NCBI GenBank assembly: GCA_024698485.1
Contig: JAILRC010000016.1
Location: 1-64,000, forward strand
DNA from: Lachnospiraceae bacterium
Lineage (GTDB): Bacteria > Bacillota > Clostridia > Lachnospirales > Lachnospiraceae
Length of the DNA stretch: 64,000 nucleotides
Direction: 5' to 3'
Part shown: positions 53,973-63,956 of the stretch, piece by piece
Position numbering within the stretch: the first letter of the stretch is position 1
Layout of the letters: every line of letters starts with the position of its first letter
Position numbers and translations under genes: made by a program
Notes under the pieces: model-generated
Seen by the model: the letters and a program-made list of their open reading frames with translations, nothing else
The model's database searches: none
What the model was told of the DNA's origin: nothing

Positions 53973-55162
53973 ATTGTCCGAGATGCGGTTACAAGATCGT
54001 CGGACATCACCGCAGATGCGAAAATTGCGGTCAGGACCTGAGGCCCTATGAAGGCATCAGAAAACTGTCCAACAGGCTGTACAACGAGGGACTGGCCCTG
54101 GCAAGAGTCAGGAACCTTTCCGGAGCCTGCGACAAACTGAAAAGAAGCCTGGAATACAACAAAGAGAACATCGAAGCCAGAAATCTCCTGGGTCTTGTCT
54201 ATTACGAGATGGGGGAGACGGTGGCGGCCATCGTCGAATGGGTCATCAGTACCAACATCTCAAAAAATGACAACCCTGCGGACGGCCTTCTGGAAAAAGT
54301 TCAGGGGGATGCCAATGAATTCCGGGAAGTGAAGTCGGCGATCAAAAAATTCAATATAGCTCTGGATATGGCGAAGAACGGAAATGACGATCTCGCCGTA
54401 CTGCAGCTTAAAAAGGTTGTAGATCTGAACGACCACTACGTAAAAGCCCTTCTTTTGCTGGCGCTTTTACAGATAAAGCACGGGGATTACGAATCCGCCA
54501 GAAAACACCTGAAGAGAGTGCTGAGGGTGGATGTGGGTAACCTTGATGCCAGAAGATACATAGCGGAACTTCGGTCGCTGATGGCAGACAAGGGCAGAAG
54601 CCCGGTGCCTGAAGAAAAACCGGGGAAGGAAGCCGGAAAGGAAGGAGCTTTCGGTATATCACCGGGAACTCCTTACAAAGAAGACAAGCCCAACATTGCG
54701 GCCATTGTCATGTTCATTCTCGGCATCCTTATAGGAGTCTTCGTTTTCCAGTTCTTTGCGGTACACGGCATCAGGGAAAAACTGATGGCGGAAAACACGG
54801 AAGAAGCCAGGAGGATGGGAAGTCAGATCACAGAGCTTTCCGCCCAGGTTTCGACTCTTGAGAGTGACAAGAGCCTGCTGGAGGGCAAGATCCGTGATCT
54901 GAACAGCGAACTGCTGATCCTCAAGGCACGGAATGCCGTTGACTATGAGGAGTTTCTGGGCATATGCCTGGAGTACGATAAATTGAGACCTAAGATCGAA
55001 GCGGCGGGAGAGAAACTGCCGGAGGATCTTAAGGAAGCAACTACGGCTCTGTACAAGAGGCTGATGGAATTTGACATTTCAAAGGCGGAAGCATCGGAAG
55101 CCGTTTGCGGGATCTATGAAGAAATGAAGACGTATATTTCCGGTCATATACAGATCCAATAA
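53969..55162 (+). CDS. Zinc-ribbon / TPR / coiled-coil membrane protein
   Basis: 397 residues with GTG start overlapping the small ORF. Residues 1-26 form a zinc ribbon (CPRCG and CENCG). TPR-like repeats run ~30-205 (ACDKLKRSLEYNKENIEARNLLGL; LQLKKVVDLNDHYVKALLLLALL, by ends), a helix ~245-265 crosses the membrane, then an outer coiled coil ~275-320 and helices. This zinc-ribbon-TPR-TM plan is common in Firmicutes envelope proteins of unknown role. It may work with the 43-51 kb run. GDPD follows after 36 bases. Confidence 0.8.
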   Translation: MNCPRCGYKIVGHHRRCENCGQDLRPYEGIRKLSNRLYNEGLALARVRNLSGACDKLKRSLEYNKENIEARNLLGLVYYEMGETVAAIVEWVISTNISKNDNPADGLLEKVQGDANEFREVKSAIKKFNIALDMAKNGNDDLAVLQLKKVVDLNDHYVKALLLLALLQIKHGDYESARKHLKRVLRVDVGNLDARRYIAELRSLMADKGRSPVPEEKPGKEAGKEGAFGISPGTPYKEDKPNIAAIVMFILGILIGVFVFQFFAVHGIREKLMAENTEEARRMGSQITELSAQVSTLESDKSLLEGKIRDLNSELLILKARNAVDYEEFLGICLEYDKLRPKIEAAGEKLPEDLKEATTALYKRLMEFDISKAEASEAVCGIYEEMKTYISGHIQIQ

Positions 55163-55198
55163 AAATATTTTGTTTTGCGCTTTTTACGGGAGAAAAAA

Positions 55199-56047
55199 AT
55201 GCCGACAATAATCTGGGTGATATTGTTCATACTTGTGGCCCTGTTTCTGATCTATCTTGTCTTCGTAATGCCGAGGATGTTAAACAGAGCCGACAGAACC
55301 CCATTTATGAACAGGTGGTATGCACACAGGGGCTTTCACGACAATGAGAGCGACGCTCCGGAAAACAGCATCCCGGCTTTTAAAAAGGCTGTGGAAAAGG
55401 GCTATGGCATCGAACTGGATGTTCAGCTCACAAAAGACGAAAAGGTCGTGGTCTTTCATGACAACGACCTGAAGAGAGTCTGCGGAGTCGACGCTCCGGT
55501 AAACTCCATGACCTATGAAGAACTGCAGGAACTTACCCTGTGCTCTTCAAAGGAAAGGATACCTCTTTTTGAAGAAGTCCTGAGCACCGTGGGAGGAAAG
55601 GTTCCCCTGATCGTTGAGATCAAGATGGTAGACGGTAAAACGAGAGTCTGTGAACTGGCGAATGAGATCCTTGTGAACTATGAAGGCCTCTATTGCGTGG
55701 AGTCTTTTCATCCGGTAGCGGTCAAGTGGTTTAAGGATCACAGACCGGAACTCATGAGAGGACAGCTTTCAAGCGATTTCGGAGCGGAGTCAGGCAAAAG
55801 GGAAAATTTTGGGATGTTTGCCGTGCATTTTCTCATCAGCAACATCATATGCCGTCCGGATTTCGTAGCCTATTGCTGTGATTTTCCCAATAATTTCGGC
55901 TTTCTTCTTACCAAGTGTTTCGGGGCGCTTCCCGTGGCTTGGACGGTGAAGTCGCCGGAAAAACTTCTCAAGGTTTACGGGAAGTATAAGCTATTTATTT
56001 TTGAAGGATTTTCGCCTGAAGAGGTGAAGAAGATCGAGCAGCACTGA
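55199..56047 (+). CDS. Glycerophosphodiester phosphodiesterase, membrane anchored
   Basis: 282 residues from ATG 55199 (GGGAG upstream). One N-terminal helix (~5-25), then a GDPD domain: YAHRGFHD with the catalytic His, PENSIPAFKKAVEKGYGIELDVQL with metal ligands Glu/Asp, and VVFHDNDLKRVCG with the second His. Hydrolyses glycerophosphodiesters, possibly teichoic-acid or lipid breakdown products outside the membrane. An amidase gene follows after 9 bases. Confidence 0.92.
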   Translation: MPTIIWVILFILVALFLIYLVFVMPRMLNRADRTPFMNRWYAHRGFHDNESDAPENSIPAFKKAVEKGYGIELDVQLTKDEKVVVFHDNDLKRVCGVDAPVNSMTYEELQELTLCSSKERIPLFEEVLSTVGGKVPLIVEIKMVDGKTRVCELANEILVNYEGLYCVESFHPVAVKWFKDHRPELMRGQLSSDFGAESGKRENFGMFAVHFLISNIICRPDFVAYCCDFPNNFGFLLTKCFGALPVAWTVKSPEKLLKVYGKYKLFIFEGFSPEEVKKIEQH

Positions 56048-56056
56048 CGGGGGAGT

Positions 56057-56857
56057 ATGAAGGATTCGGGTAAAGGGCCCACGCCCTTTGAACGTGAGGT
56101 CAGAAAAAGAAGATTAATAGTAGAGATACTGATCTTGGTTTTTTTGGTACTGATTGGTATAATGGTTAACGGGCTGGTCAATACAGCCATTGAAGCCGCA
56201 AGATATGCCAAGATGACACCCACGCCCACACTCACACCCTATGTCCGGGTTACAAGGACACCCACTCCTACGGTCACTCTCACGCCCACACCGGGTCCGG
56301 TTGTAATGATAGATCCCGGACACGGCGGTAATGATGTGGGGGCCGGTCCCGAAGTAAATGCGGATGTTTATGAGAAGATCATCACTCTTTCCATAGGAAT
56401 GAAGGTCTGTCAAAAACTTCAGGATCTGGGATTCACCGTGATCATGACAAGAGAGGATGATTCCTATGTTTCCCTTAAGGACAGACGGGAATCTTACAAT
56501 GCTTCCGAAGCCGAGGCTTTCGTCAGCATCCATCTGGATGCCTTTGACGGGGACAACAAGGCATCGGGATGCACGGTACATTATTGCAAGGGCAGGAACG
56601 AAAACAGTCCATTCCTTGCGGAATGCCTTGTGAACGGGATATGTGATTCCACGGGAGCAAGGAACAGAGGCGTCAAGAACTCCGATTACGAGGTGCTGTT
56701 GTCGCCGAAGCCTTCGGTTTTGATCGAATGCGGGTTTATGAGTTCGGAAAACGAATATCCTTTGCTCAAGGATGAGGGCTATCAGGAACTGATCGCTCAG
56801 GGAATTGCCGATGGCCTGGTAAAATTTTTTAAGAAAATGAATGGAGCAGATCGATAG
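56057..56857 (+). CDS. N-acetylmuramoyl-L-alanine amidase (Amidase_3), membrane anchored
   Basis: 266 residues. One helix (~25-45), a short Thr/Pro linker (~52-78), then the Amidase_3 domain: MIDPGHGGNDVG with zinc His, E in the VYEKIITLSIG region, AFVSIHLDAF with the second His, and IECGFMSSENEYPLL with the catalytic Glu. Cleaves peptide from glycan in peptidoglycan. Stop is one base before the next gene's chosen start; GGGGGAG precedes its own ATG. Co-transcribed with GDPD and the fusion gene. Confidence 0.93.
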   Translation: MKDSGKGPTPFEREVRKRRLIVEILILVFLVLIGIMVNGLVNTAIEAARYAKMTPTPTLTPYVRVTRTPTPTVTLTPTPGPVVMIDPGHGGNDVGAGPEVNADVYEKIITLSIGMKVCQKLQDLGFTVIMTREDDSYVSLKDRRESYNASEAEAFVSIHLDAFDGDNKASGCTVHYCKGRNENSPFLAECLVNGICDSTGARNRGVKNSDYEVLLSPKPSVLIECGFMSSENEYPLLKDEGYQELIAQGIADGLVKFFKKMNGADR

Positions 56858-56858
56858 A

Positions 56859-59606
56859 ATGGATAATGAAAAAATAGGGGCAGGAAAAGCCATCCCTGCC
56901 GGCTTTGCCGCTTATACCGTAACGGGTATAGTAAACGGTTTCTTACCTCTTCTGATCGCGGTATTGGCAAAGAACATGGCCTTTGGTCTGATGTCATTGG
57001 GTTTTATGGCTCTTGCCTATTTCGGCATCAGATGTGCGGGACATTTCTTTTCGGGAAAAGTTGCCCGGATCATCGGATACAAGATCACCATCATCATAGG
57101 TCTTATAATAAGTGCTTTCGGATCGCTGGCTCTGGGATTGTTCCCGGATCTTATGGGCTTGAAAGCGGGAATATGGCTTGGACTTTTGCTTTGCGGCACA
57201 GGAGCGGGGCTGGTAACGGTTCCCGTGGGAAACGCCTTGAGATGGTATTCGGGAGAAGATGACAGAACGGTTAAATGTCTGCATTTCTTTAACCTGGGAG
57301 GACAGTGCATTGCAATGATACTCAGTGTTCTTGTCCTGACAGCGGCGGGAGATGCCGCATGGAGAGTGCTCGCAGCCATATTTGCGGTGCTCCCCGTCAT
57401 GTGCGCCATGCTCTTCATCTTCATATTCTTTGAAGATCCCGACACCGACGAAGAACCGTCGGATCTTCAAAACCTTTTCGGCAATAGTGCATTTTGGGTT
57501 GTTTTTCTCTTAATGCTTTTTGCAGGTGCCACAGAACAGTCCATGGGACATTGGATAGCTTACTTTTCGGATGTTCCTCTGGAAGCTTCGGGCATTGCGG
57601 GACGCCTTTTGGGACCGAGCCTTTTCGCTGTGGGTCTCATGGTGTCACGGTTACTTTATATTCAGTTTCCTGAGAGATTCAGGCTTCAGCGTTTCGTCGT
57701 TTACGGCGCATTCCTTGCTCTGGCGGCGTTCCTTCTGGCGATTCTTTCGGGGAATGAGGGTTTGGCCCTTGCAGGATGTATCCTGGTGGGTTTTGCCACA
57801 GGATTCATGAGACAGGGGATGTTCTCACTGGCTTCTTCCAAAATCTCCGATATGGAAACGGCAACCTTCGGATTGCTCATGCTTGCCGGAGACTTGGGTT
57901 ACGGAGTAGGACCTGCACTGGTCGGGACAGTGTCGGGGATTTTAGACAACAATCTTAAGAAAGGAATGATCATTGCGTTAATTTTCCCGATCGCGATGAT
58001 AGTCACCATCATGAAGGTAAACAAGAATTTGACCCATAAGTTGATCAGAGACAAGAGGACCTGGATCGGAATAGCTTGTACAGCCCTTGTTATCGTATTG
58101 TCAACCTTTACAAGCGGATGCACAACGGCAGTAAATACACCTACGCCCACACCCACGCAGATCGTGTACAACTCCCCCGTTCCCGTACAGACACTTCCTG
58201 CTGAAACGGCTACTCCTACCGCAACACCCACTCCTGAGACGCCTGTTGCGACCGCAACACCCACGCCTACAAGAAAGCCTACGGTAGCACCTACAAATAC
58301 ACCCACACCCACTCCTACGGGAATCCCGGGAGTTACAATTACACCTCGCACAGGTACTGTGGTTGTTACTGTTGATGAAGGTTCTTCCTTACATGTAAGA
58401 GCACTTCCCGACAGATCGGGAAGCAGCATCGGTGGTGCAAAGAACGGTGAAGAATTCCAGCTGACCGGTGAAACCTCCAACGGCTGGTGGCAGATCAGCT
58501 TCAACGGACAGGTAGCTTACATCAGCCAGAGTTATTCAAAGATCAAGGGAAGCTCGGGAAGTGTAACACCAACTCCCACAAGGTCAGCTGCTACTTCTAC
58601 TCCCACACCCACACCTACATCGGGGACGACAGTCAAAGTAACTCCCACTCCTACACCCAGAGCTACCGCAACACCCACTCTTCCTCCCGCAGCCGGCACA
58701 ACTTTTGAGAATTACGTAAACTTTAAAGGAAGAGCATATATCGTTATGGATGCAAAGACCACCGAGATCCTTCACGCATACAACGAGACGGATCAGTTGA
58801 GCCCGGCATCCCTCACAAAGATGATGACAGCATTGATCGCTGTGGATCAGTATTATCTTACGGATATCTGCCCGATGCCTGTAGAGGCACTTCGCTGGAA
58901 CGACGTTCTTTTCAACGGAAAAGTTAACGCAGGTCTGGACAACGAGATGTCCACTTTTGCAATCTTTGCAAATTCCACTGCCGGAAAGAAGACAGTGGAT
59001 CAGAAGTTCACCGCAGAACAGTGGGCAGCAGCCGAGTACACCGTAGAGGAAAGACTCTATCAGCTCCTCATGTCCAGCTGTGCAGATGCGGGCGAAGCAC
59101 TTGCATTCATGTATCAGGAAGATCTTACCTGCTTTGCAGAGGAACTCATGGCAGCAAAGGCTGAGCAGTTGGGACTCATCTCCACCAGCTTCAACAATGC
59201 GGTAGGTGCTGACAAGACCTGCGGCGCTCAGTTTGACGGTAACCTTTCATCAGCTCAGGATCTTGCTATGATCGCCAGAGAGATCATGGAAAACGACGAA
59301 TATTACATCCTCAGACAGATCGTAGGCACATCCACCTACACCATTCCCGCAAGAGGTGACATTCCTGCGGTAACACTTACCAACGGAAACAAGCTCTTGA
59401 CCGATTCTTCATACAAGAGCAACAACTTCACCTGCATCGGTATCAAGACAGGTTACACCGGTGACGCAGGTTACTGCCTGGCAGCATGCGGTAAGGATGT
59501 TGACGGTAACGAAGTGATCGTTGTTACCCTGGGCGAGCCCGGCAGAGCTGACAGTTTTGAACAGACAATGAAGATGCTGGATTATGTCTTCAGATATGAA
59601 AAATAG
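56859..59606 (+). CDS. MFS transporter fused to SH3b and D-alanyl-D-alanine carboxypeptidase domains
   Basis: 915 residues in one uninterrupted frame. Residues ~1-385 form a 12-helix MFS transporter. Then RDKRTWIGIACTALVIVLST and a lipobox-like FTSGC (Cys421), which looks like a complete lipoprotein signal peptide. Thr-Pro linkers (~425-490, ~560-625) flank a bacterial SH3 domain (~495-558). The carboxypeptidase domain (~630-915) has SLTK (Ser651, Lys654) and KTG (863-865), but the SxN motif reads SCA (740-742). Internal in-frame starts at 58011 (ATG) and 58029 (TTG) could give a separate lipoprotein, so this may be two genes read in one frame. ATG 56841 is an alternative first start. Confidence 0.8.
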   Translation: MDNEKIGAGKAIPAGFAAYTVTGIVNGFLPLLIAVLAKNMAFGLMSLGFMALAYFGIRCAGHFFSGKVARIIGYKITIIIGLIISAFGSLALGLFPDLMGLKAGIWLGLLLCGTGAGLVTVPVGNALRWYSGEDDRTVKCLHFFNLGGQCIAMILSVLVLTAAGDAAWRVLAAIFAVLPVMCAMLFIFIFFEDPDTDEEPSDLQNLFGNSAFWVVFLLMLFAGATEQSMGHWIAYFSDVPLEASGIAGRLLGPSLFAVGLMVSRLLYIQFPERFRLQRFVVYGAFLALAAFLLAILSGNEGLALAGCILVGFATGFMRQGMFSLASSKISDMETATFGLLMLAGDLGYGVGPALVGTVSGILDNNLKKGMIIALIFPIAMIVTIMKVNKNLTHKLIRDKRTWIGIACTALVIVLSTFTSGCTTAVNTPTPTPTQIVYNSPVPVQTLPAETATPTATPTPETPVATATPTPTRKPTVAPTNTPTPTPTGIPGVTITPRTGTVVVTVDEGSSLHVRALPDRSGSSIGGAKNGEEFQLTGETSNGWWQISFNGQVAYISQSYSKIKGSSGSVTPTPTRSAATSTPTPTPTSGTTVKVTPTPTPRATATPTLPPAAGTTFENYVNFKGRAYIVMDAKTTEILHAYNETDQLSPASLTKMMTALIAVDQYYLTDICPMPVEALRWNDVLFNGKVNAGLDNEMSTFAIFANSTAGKKTVDQKFTAEQWAAAEYTVEERLYQLLMSSCADAGEALAFMYQEDLTCFAEELMAAKAEQLGLISTSFNNAVGADKTCGAQFDGNLSSAQDLAMIAREIMENDEYYILRQIVGTSTYTIPARGDIPAVTLTNGNKLLTDSSYKSNNFTCIGIKTGYTGDAGYCLAACGKDVDGNEVIVVTLGEPGRADSFEQTMKMLDYVFRYEK

Positions 59607-59620
59607 AAAATGACCGTGAC

Positions 59621-59648
59621 GAAGGCTTTGCCGTGAGGCAGAGCCTTC
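59621..59648 (+). repeat. Hairpin after the carboxypeptidase frame
   Basis: GAAGGCTTTGCC and GGCAGAGCCTTC pair with one mismatch and loop GTGA. It starts 15 bases after the stop but has no T-run, so it could protect the 3' end or terminate weakly. Confidence 0.6.
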
Positions 59649-59705
59649 CACGTCTGTAAAAGAATAATTGAACGAACAGAATTAAAACAGGTTTGGTGAA
59701 TTTAA

Positions 59706-61649
59706 ATGGAACAATACAACGGCAGTCAGATAGTGGTTCTCGAAGGACTCGAGGCAGTGAGAAAACGCCCGGGCATGTACATCGGAAGTACGGGCTCCAG
59801 AGGACTTCACCATCTGATCTGGGAAATTCTTGACAACGGAATAGACGAGCATCTGGCAGGTTTCTGCAACAGGATCGATATCACACTCCGGAAGGACGGA
59901 GGCATTACCATAGCCGACTTCGGTCGAGGCGTACCTGTGGACATCCATCCTACCAAGGGGATCCCCACGGTCAGGGTAGTCTACACCATCCTTCATGCCG
60001 GCGGTAAGTTTTCCAATTCCGTTTACAAAGTGTCCGGAGGTCTCCACGGCGTGGGTGCTTCGGTTGTAAACGCCCTTTCCAAGCATATGATAGTCGAGGT
60101 GCGCAGGGAAGGAAAGGTGTTCAGGGATGAATATGTGGACGGAGGTCATCCTGTGGTTGCCCTGGAAAAAGGACTTCTTCCCGTTGTGGGTAAATGCGCC
60201 AAATCCGAAACAGGCACCAAGGTCACCTTCTACCCCGATGAGACCATCTTCGAGACGGTGGAATTCAAGCCTGAGATCATTGCAAAACATTTAAAAGAAT
60301 CCGCATTTTTGAACAAGGGTCTCATCCTGAACTTTAAGGACGAGATAAATAAGACAGAGGTCACTTTCTGCGAGGAAGAGGGCATCAAGAGCTACGTGAA
60401 CTACCTCACAAAAGCAGCGGAAAGAGACAACGAGGGCTATAAGACCCTGATCCCCGAGCCCGTATACATCGAGGGCGTCAGCGGGGACATTGACGTGGAG
60501 GTGGCTTTCACCTACACCAATTCCTACTCGGAGCAGATCAATGCCTACTGTAACCGTATCAATGTTGTGGACGGAGGTACCCTGGTCACGGGCTTCAAAT
60601 CCGCTCTTACGGGTGTAATGAACAAATATGCCAGAGAGTTGGGCATATTAAAGGATAAAGACGAAAACTTCGACGGCAAGGACATCAGAAACGGTATCGT
60701 TGCCATCGTTTCCATCAAACATCCGGATCCACAGTTCGAAGGTCAGACCAAGACGAAACTGGGAAATACAGATGCCAAGCAGGCTGTGGACGATGTGTTC
60801 TCGGCCGAAGTTACAAGATACTTTGACAAGAACATCGAAGAGCTCAGGAGCATTCTTGAAAATTCGATGAAATCATATAATGCGAGAAAAGCGGGGGACA
60901 AGGCAAGAAACGCCGTTTTGAAGCAGTTAAGCGATGTGGACACCAGAAGCAAGCTGGCAAGCTGTTCGTCCAAAAAGGCTGAAGAGTGCGAGATCTACAT
61001 CGTAGAGGGTGATTCCGCCGGTGGTACCGTAAAGACCGCAAGAAACAGAAAGACCCAGGCTGTGCTCCCTCTCCGCGGTAAGATCCTTAACGTGGAGAAA
61101 GCCCGTCTCGAGAACATTCTCACCAACAACGAGATCAAGACCATGATCGCGGCTTTCGGCTGCGGCATAGGCGATGAATTCGACATTACAAAGCTCAGAT
61201 ATGACAAGATCATCATCCTTACGGATGCCGATGTGGACGGTGCCCACATCTCCACCCTGATGCTGACCTTCTTCTACAGATTCATGCCCGAACTCATCAT
61301 GGAGGGCAAGGTCTACAGAGGAATGCCCCCTCTTTACAAGGTGGATTACGAGACATCCAAAAAGAAGGGTAAAGAGTCCAGGTATCTCTTTAATGATTTC
61401 GAACTTGAGAAATTCCGCAAGGAAGGACACAAGATCCTGAATCTCCAGAGATACAAAGGTCTTGGTGAAATGGATGCGGATCAGCTCTGGGAGACCACAC
61501 TGGATCCCGAAAGACGCGTGCTGGCACAGGTTTCCATTTCCGATACGGTGGAAGCGGACGAAGTGACCACCTTGCTCATGAGCTCCAACGTACCTCCCAG
61601 ACGTGAGTTCATCATGACGGAAGCAAAGTACGCCACCCTTGATGTATAA
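59706..61649 (+). CDS. parE: DNA topoisomerase IV subunit B (GyrB/ParE type)
   Basis: 647 residues. GHKL ATPase with EILDNGIDEHLAGF, DFGRGVPVDIHP and HGVGASVVNALSK, a transducer domain, and the TOPRIM domain with EGDSAGGTVK, DADVDGAHI and PLRGKILNVEKA. With the A subunit after it (23-base gap) it forms a type IIA topoisomerase. It could be a second gyrase; ParE is favoured because the partner lacks a clear GyrA box. GTTTGGTGAATTTAA precedes ATG 59706. Confidence 0.9.
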   Translation: MEQYNGSQIVVLEGLEAVRKRPGMYIGSTGSRGLHHLIWEILDNGIDEHLAGFCNRIDITLRKDGGITIADFGRGVPVDIHPTKGIPTVRVVYTILHAGGKFSNSVYKVSGGLHGVGASVVNALSKHMIVEVRREGKVFRDEYVDGGHPVVALEKGLLPVVGKCAKSETGTKVTFYPDETIFETVEFKPEIIAKHLKESAFLNKGLILNFKDEINKTEVTFCEEEGIKSYVNYLTKAAERDNEGYKTLIPEPVYIEGVSGDIDVEVAFTYTNSYSEQINAYCNRINVVDGGTLVTGFKSALTGVMNKYARELGILKDKDENFDGKDIRNGIVAIVSIKHPDPQFEGQTKTKLGNTDAKQAVDDVFSAEVTRYFDKNIEELRSILENSMKSYNARKAGDKARNAVLKQLSDVDTRSKLASCSSKKAEECEIYIVEGDSAGGTVKTARNRKTQAVLPLRGKILNVEKARLENILTNNEIKTMIAAFGCGIGDEFDITKLRYDKIIILTDADVDGAHISTLMLTFFYRFMPELIMEGKVYRGMPPLYKVDYETSKKKGKESRYLFNDFELEKFRKEGHKILNLQRYKGLGEMDADQLWETTLDPERRVLAQVSISDTVEADEVTTLLMSSNVPPRREFIMTEAKYATLDV

Positions 61650-61672
61650 AATATTGAAAGTGAGCTTTTCTC

Positions 61673-63934
61673 ATGGCAGATAAAAAAGAGGCTGAGGTAA
61701 AAACAGCTGAACTCAAACAACTTGATTTTTCGGAGGAGATGAAGACCTCCTATCGTGACTATGCGGTGAATGTCATCATTGACCGTGCGCTTCCCGACGT
61801 GAGGGACGGTCTGAAGCCTGTACAGAGGAGGATCCTCTACGCTATGACCGAGCTGGGACTGGATCCCAAGAAACCCCACAGAAAGAGTGCCCGTATCGTG
61901 GGCGACACCATGGGTAAATACCATCCCCACGGCGATTCTTCCATTTACGAAGCACTGGTGCATATGTCCGAGGATTTCTCCCTCTCCATTCCTTTGATCG
62001 ACGGACACGGAAATTTCGGTTCCCTTGACGGAGATCCCGCAGCAGCCATGCGATACACGGAAGCAAGACTTTCCGAAGGCGCCATGACCATGCTGGCAAA
62101 CCTTGAGGACGATCTGGTAGATTACAAGCCCAACTTTGACAATTCGGAGAAAGAGCCTACGGTGCTTCCCGCACTGCTGCCCAATCTTCTCATAAACGGA
62201 ACCACGGGTATCGCCGTAGGTATGGCCACCAACATTCCTCCACACAATGCGGGAGAGGTCATCGACGGATGCATCGCCTACCTCGACGATCCTGACATCA
62301 CCGTGGCAGACCTTATGAGTTACATTCCCGGACCCGACTTCCCCACGGGAGGCGTCATAGTCAACAGCGATGTTCTTCCGGGCATATACGAGACCGGCGA
62401 AGGCAAGATCAGAGTCCGTGCCAAGACAGAGATCGAGAACGGTGAAAACGGCAGAAAGAACATTGTGGTCACCGAGATCCCTTACACCAGTTCCGGAAAC
62501 AAGACAAGACTGGTGGAGAATCTGGTGGATCTCATGAAGAACAAGACCTTCGAAGAGATCTACGATGTCAGGGATGAAAGTTCCAAGGATGTGCGTATAG
62601 TCATCGAAGTCAAGAAAGACAGGGATGTGGACAACCTACTGAACGGACTTTTCAAGAAATCTCCCCTGGAAGGCACCTACACCGTAAATCTTCTTGCGGT
62701 AAAGGAACAGCAGCCCATCGTTTTTAATCTGAAGAGCCTCATCCATGAATTTATCCTGTTCCAGGAAGAGATCTACACCAGAGAATACAAGACCAGACTG
62801 CAAAAAGCGAAAGACAGGGCAGAAGTGGTGGACGGTCTCCTTCGCGCCACCGATGTCATCGACCTCATCATCGAGATCTTAAGAGGAAGTACTTCCGTAA
62901 AGCAGGCCAAGGATTGTCTTACAACGGGTGAGACCAAGGACATCAGGTTTAAGAGCGAAAAGTCGGCTAAAGACGCCGCAAAGCTGGATTTTACCGAGAG
63001 ACAGGCAGACGCCATCCTTTCCATGCAGCTTTCCAGACTCATCGGACTGGAGATCAAAAAACTCATGGACGAGCAGGCGTCATTAAAGGAAAATATTAAA
63101 GAATTCGAGAAGATCCTGGGTTCCGTAAAGGAACTCCACAAGGTGATAAAGAAACAGCTCCAGGAGTTCAGAAAGAAGTTCGCGTCTCCCAGAAAGACCG
63201 ACATCACGCTTATCGAGCAGACCAATTACGTTGTGGAAGAAAGGATCGAGGACATATATGTCCTCATAGATAAATTCGGATACACCAAATCCGTGGATGC
63301 GGCCTCATTCCTGAAGGCTACCACGGATCAGTTGAAGGAATTCCTGTATTGTATTAAAATGAAGAGTAACGACAGACTCTGCGTCTTTACCGCCGAAGGC
63401 AACATGTATCAGGTAAAGGCTTCCCAGATCCCCAGAGGCAAGGTCAAAGACAAGGGCACCCTGATCCATCAGATGATCAAGCTGGGCAAGGAAGAGATCG
63501 TTCTCTACACCGGTTTCGAAGAACTTTTCGAATGCTCGCTGCTCTTCGTGACCGAAAGCGGATATGTGAAGATCGTTTCCGGCATCGAATTTGATACCGC
63601 AAGACTTCAGGTAATGGCAACAAAGCTCGACGAAGGCGATAAAGTGGTGAACATTGTTAAACTCACCGCCACCGACATCCTTTCCGAGAACAGGAAGGTC
63701 ATCATGATGACCAACACGGGACTCAGCCTTGCTTATGCTCTTGAGGAAGTTGCGGAGTTCAAGAAGACCAGCCGCGGAGTAAGGGGCATTCTTCTTGAAA
63801 AGAACGATAAAGTTGCTTTCACAACAGTGGTCACACCCACGGATGAGAGCTTCGAATTTAAGGGTAAAGAAATCCCTGTAAAGAAACTAAAGATCAGAAA
63901 GCGCGGACTTAAAGGAATGAAGATTTCTCTGTAA
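61673..63934 (+). CDS. parC: DNA topoisomerase IV subunit A
   Basis: 753 residues. Winged-helix tip with the catalytic Tyr in [11 protein letters not shown], the quinolone-resistance region [13 protein letters not shown] with Ser at the usual first site, and [25 protein letters not shown] (by ends). The C-terminal beta-pinwheel begins near residue ~500. The GyrA box QRRGGKG is not present; the closest is [11 protein letters not shown], so ParC is more likely than GyrA. Cuts and passes DNA with the B subunit before it. Confidence 0.9.
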   Translation: MADKKEAEVKTAELKQLDFSEEMKTSYRDYAVNVIIDRALPDVRDGLKPVQRRILYAMTELGLDPKKPHRKSARIVGDTMGKYHPHGDSSIYEALVHMSEDFSLSIPLIDGHGNFGSLDGDPAAAMRYTEARLSEGAMTMLANLEDDLVDYKPNFDNSEKEPTVLPALLPNLLINGTTGIAVGMATNIPPHNAGEVIDGCIAYLDDPDITVADLMSYIPGPDFPTGGVIVNSDVLPGIYETGEGKIRVRAKTEIENGENGRKNIVVTEIPYTSSGNKTRLVENLVDLMKNKTFEEIYDVRDESSKDVRIVIEVKKDRDVDNLLNGLFKKSPLEGTYTVNLLAVKEQQPIVFNLKSLIHEFILFQEEIYTREYKTRLQKAKDRAEVVDGLLRATDVIDLIIEILRGSTSVKQAKDCLTTGETKDIRFKSEKSAKDAAKLDFTERQADAILSMQLSRLIGLEIKKLMDEQASLKENIKEFEKILGSVKELHKVIKKQLQEFRKKFASPRKTDITLIEQTNYVVEERIEDIYVLIDKFGYTKSVDAASFLKATTDQLKEFLYCIKMKSNDRLCVFTAEGNMYQVKASQIPRGKVKDKGTLIHQMIKLGKEEIVLYTGFEELFECSLLFVTESGYVKIVSGIEFDTARLQVMATKLDEGDKVVNIVKLTATDILSENRKVIMMTNTGLSLAYALEEVAEFKKTSRGVRGILLEKNDKVAFTTVVTPTDESFEFKGKEIPVKKLKIRKRGLKGMKISL

Positions 63935-63956
63935 ACAAAAACAAGGAGGAAGATTT

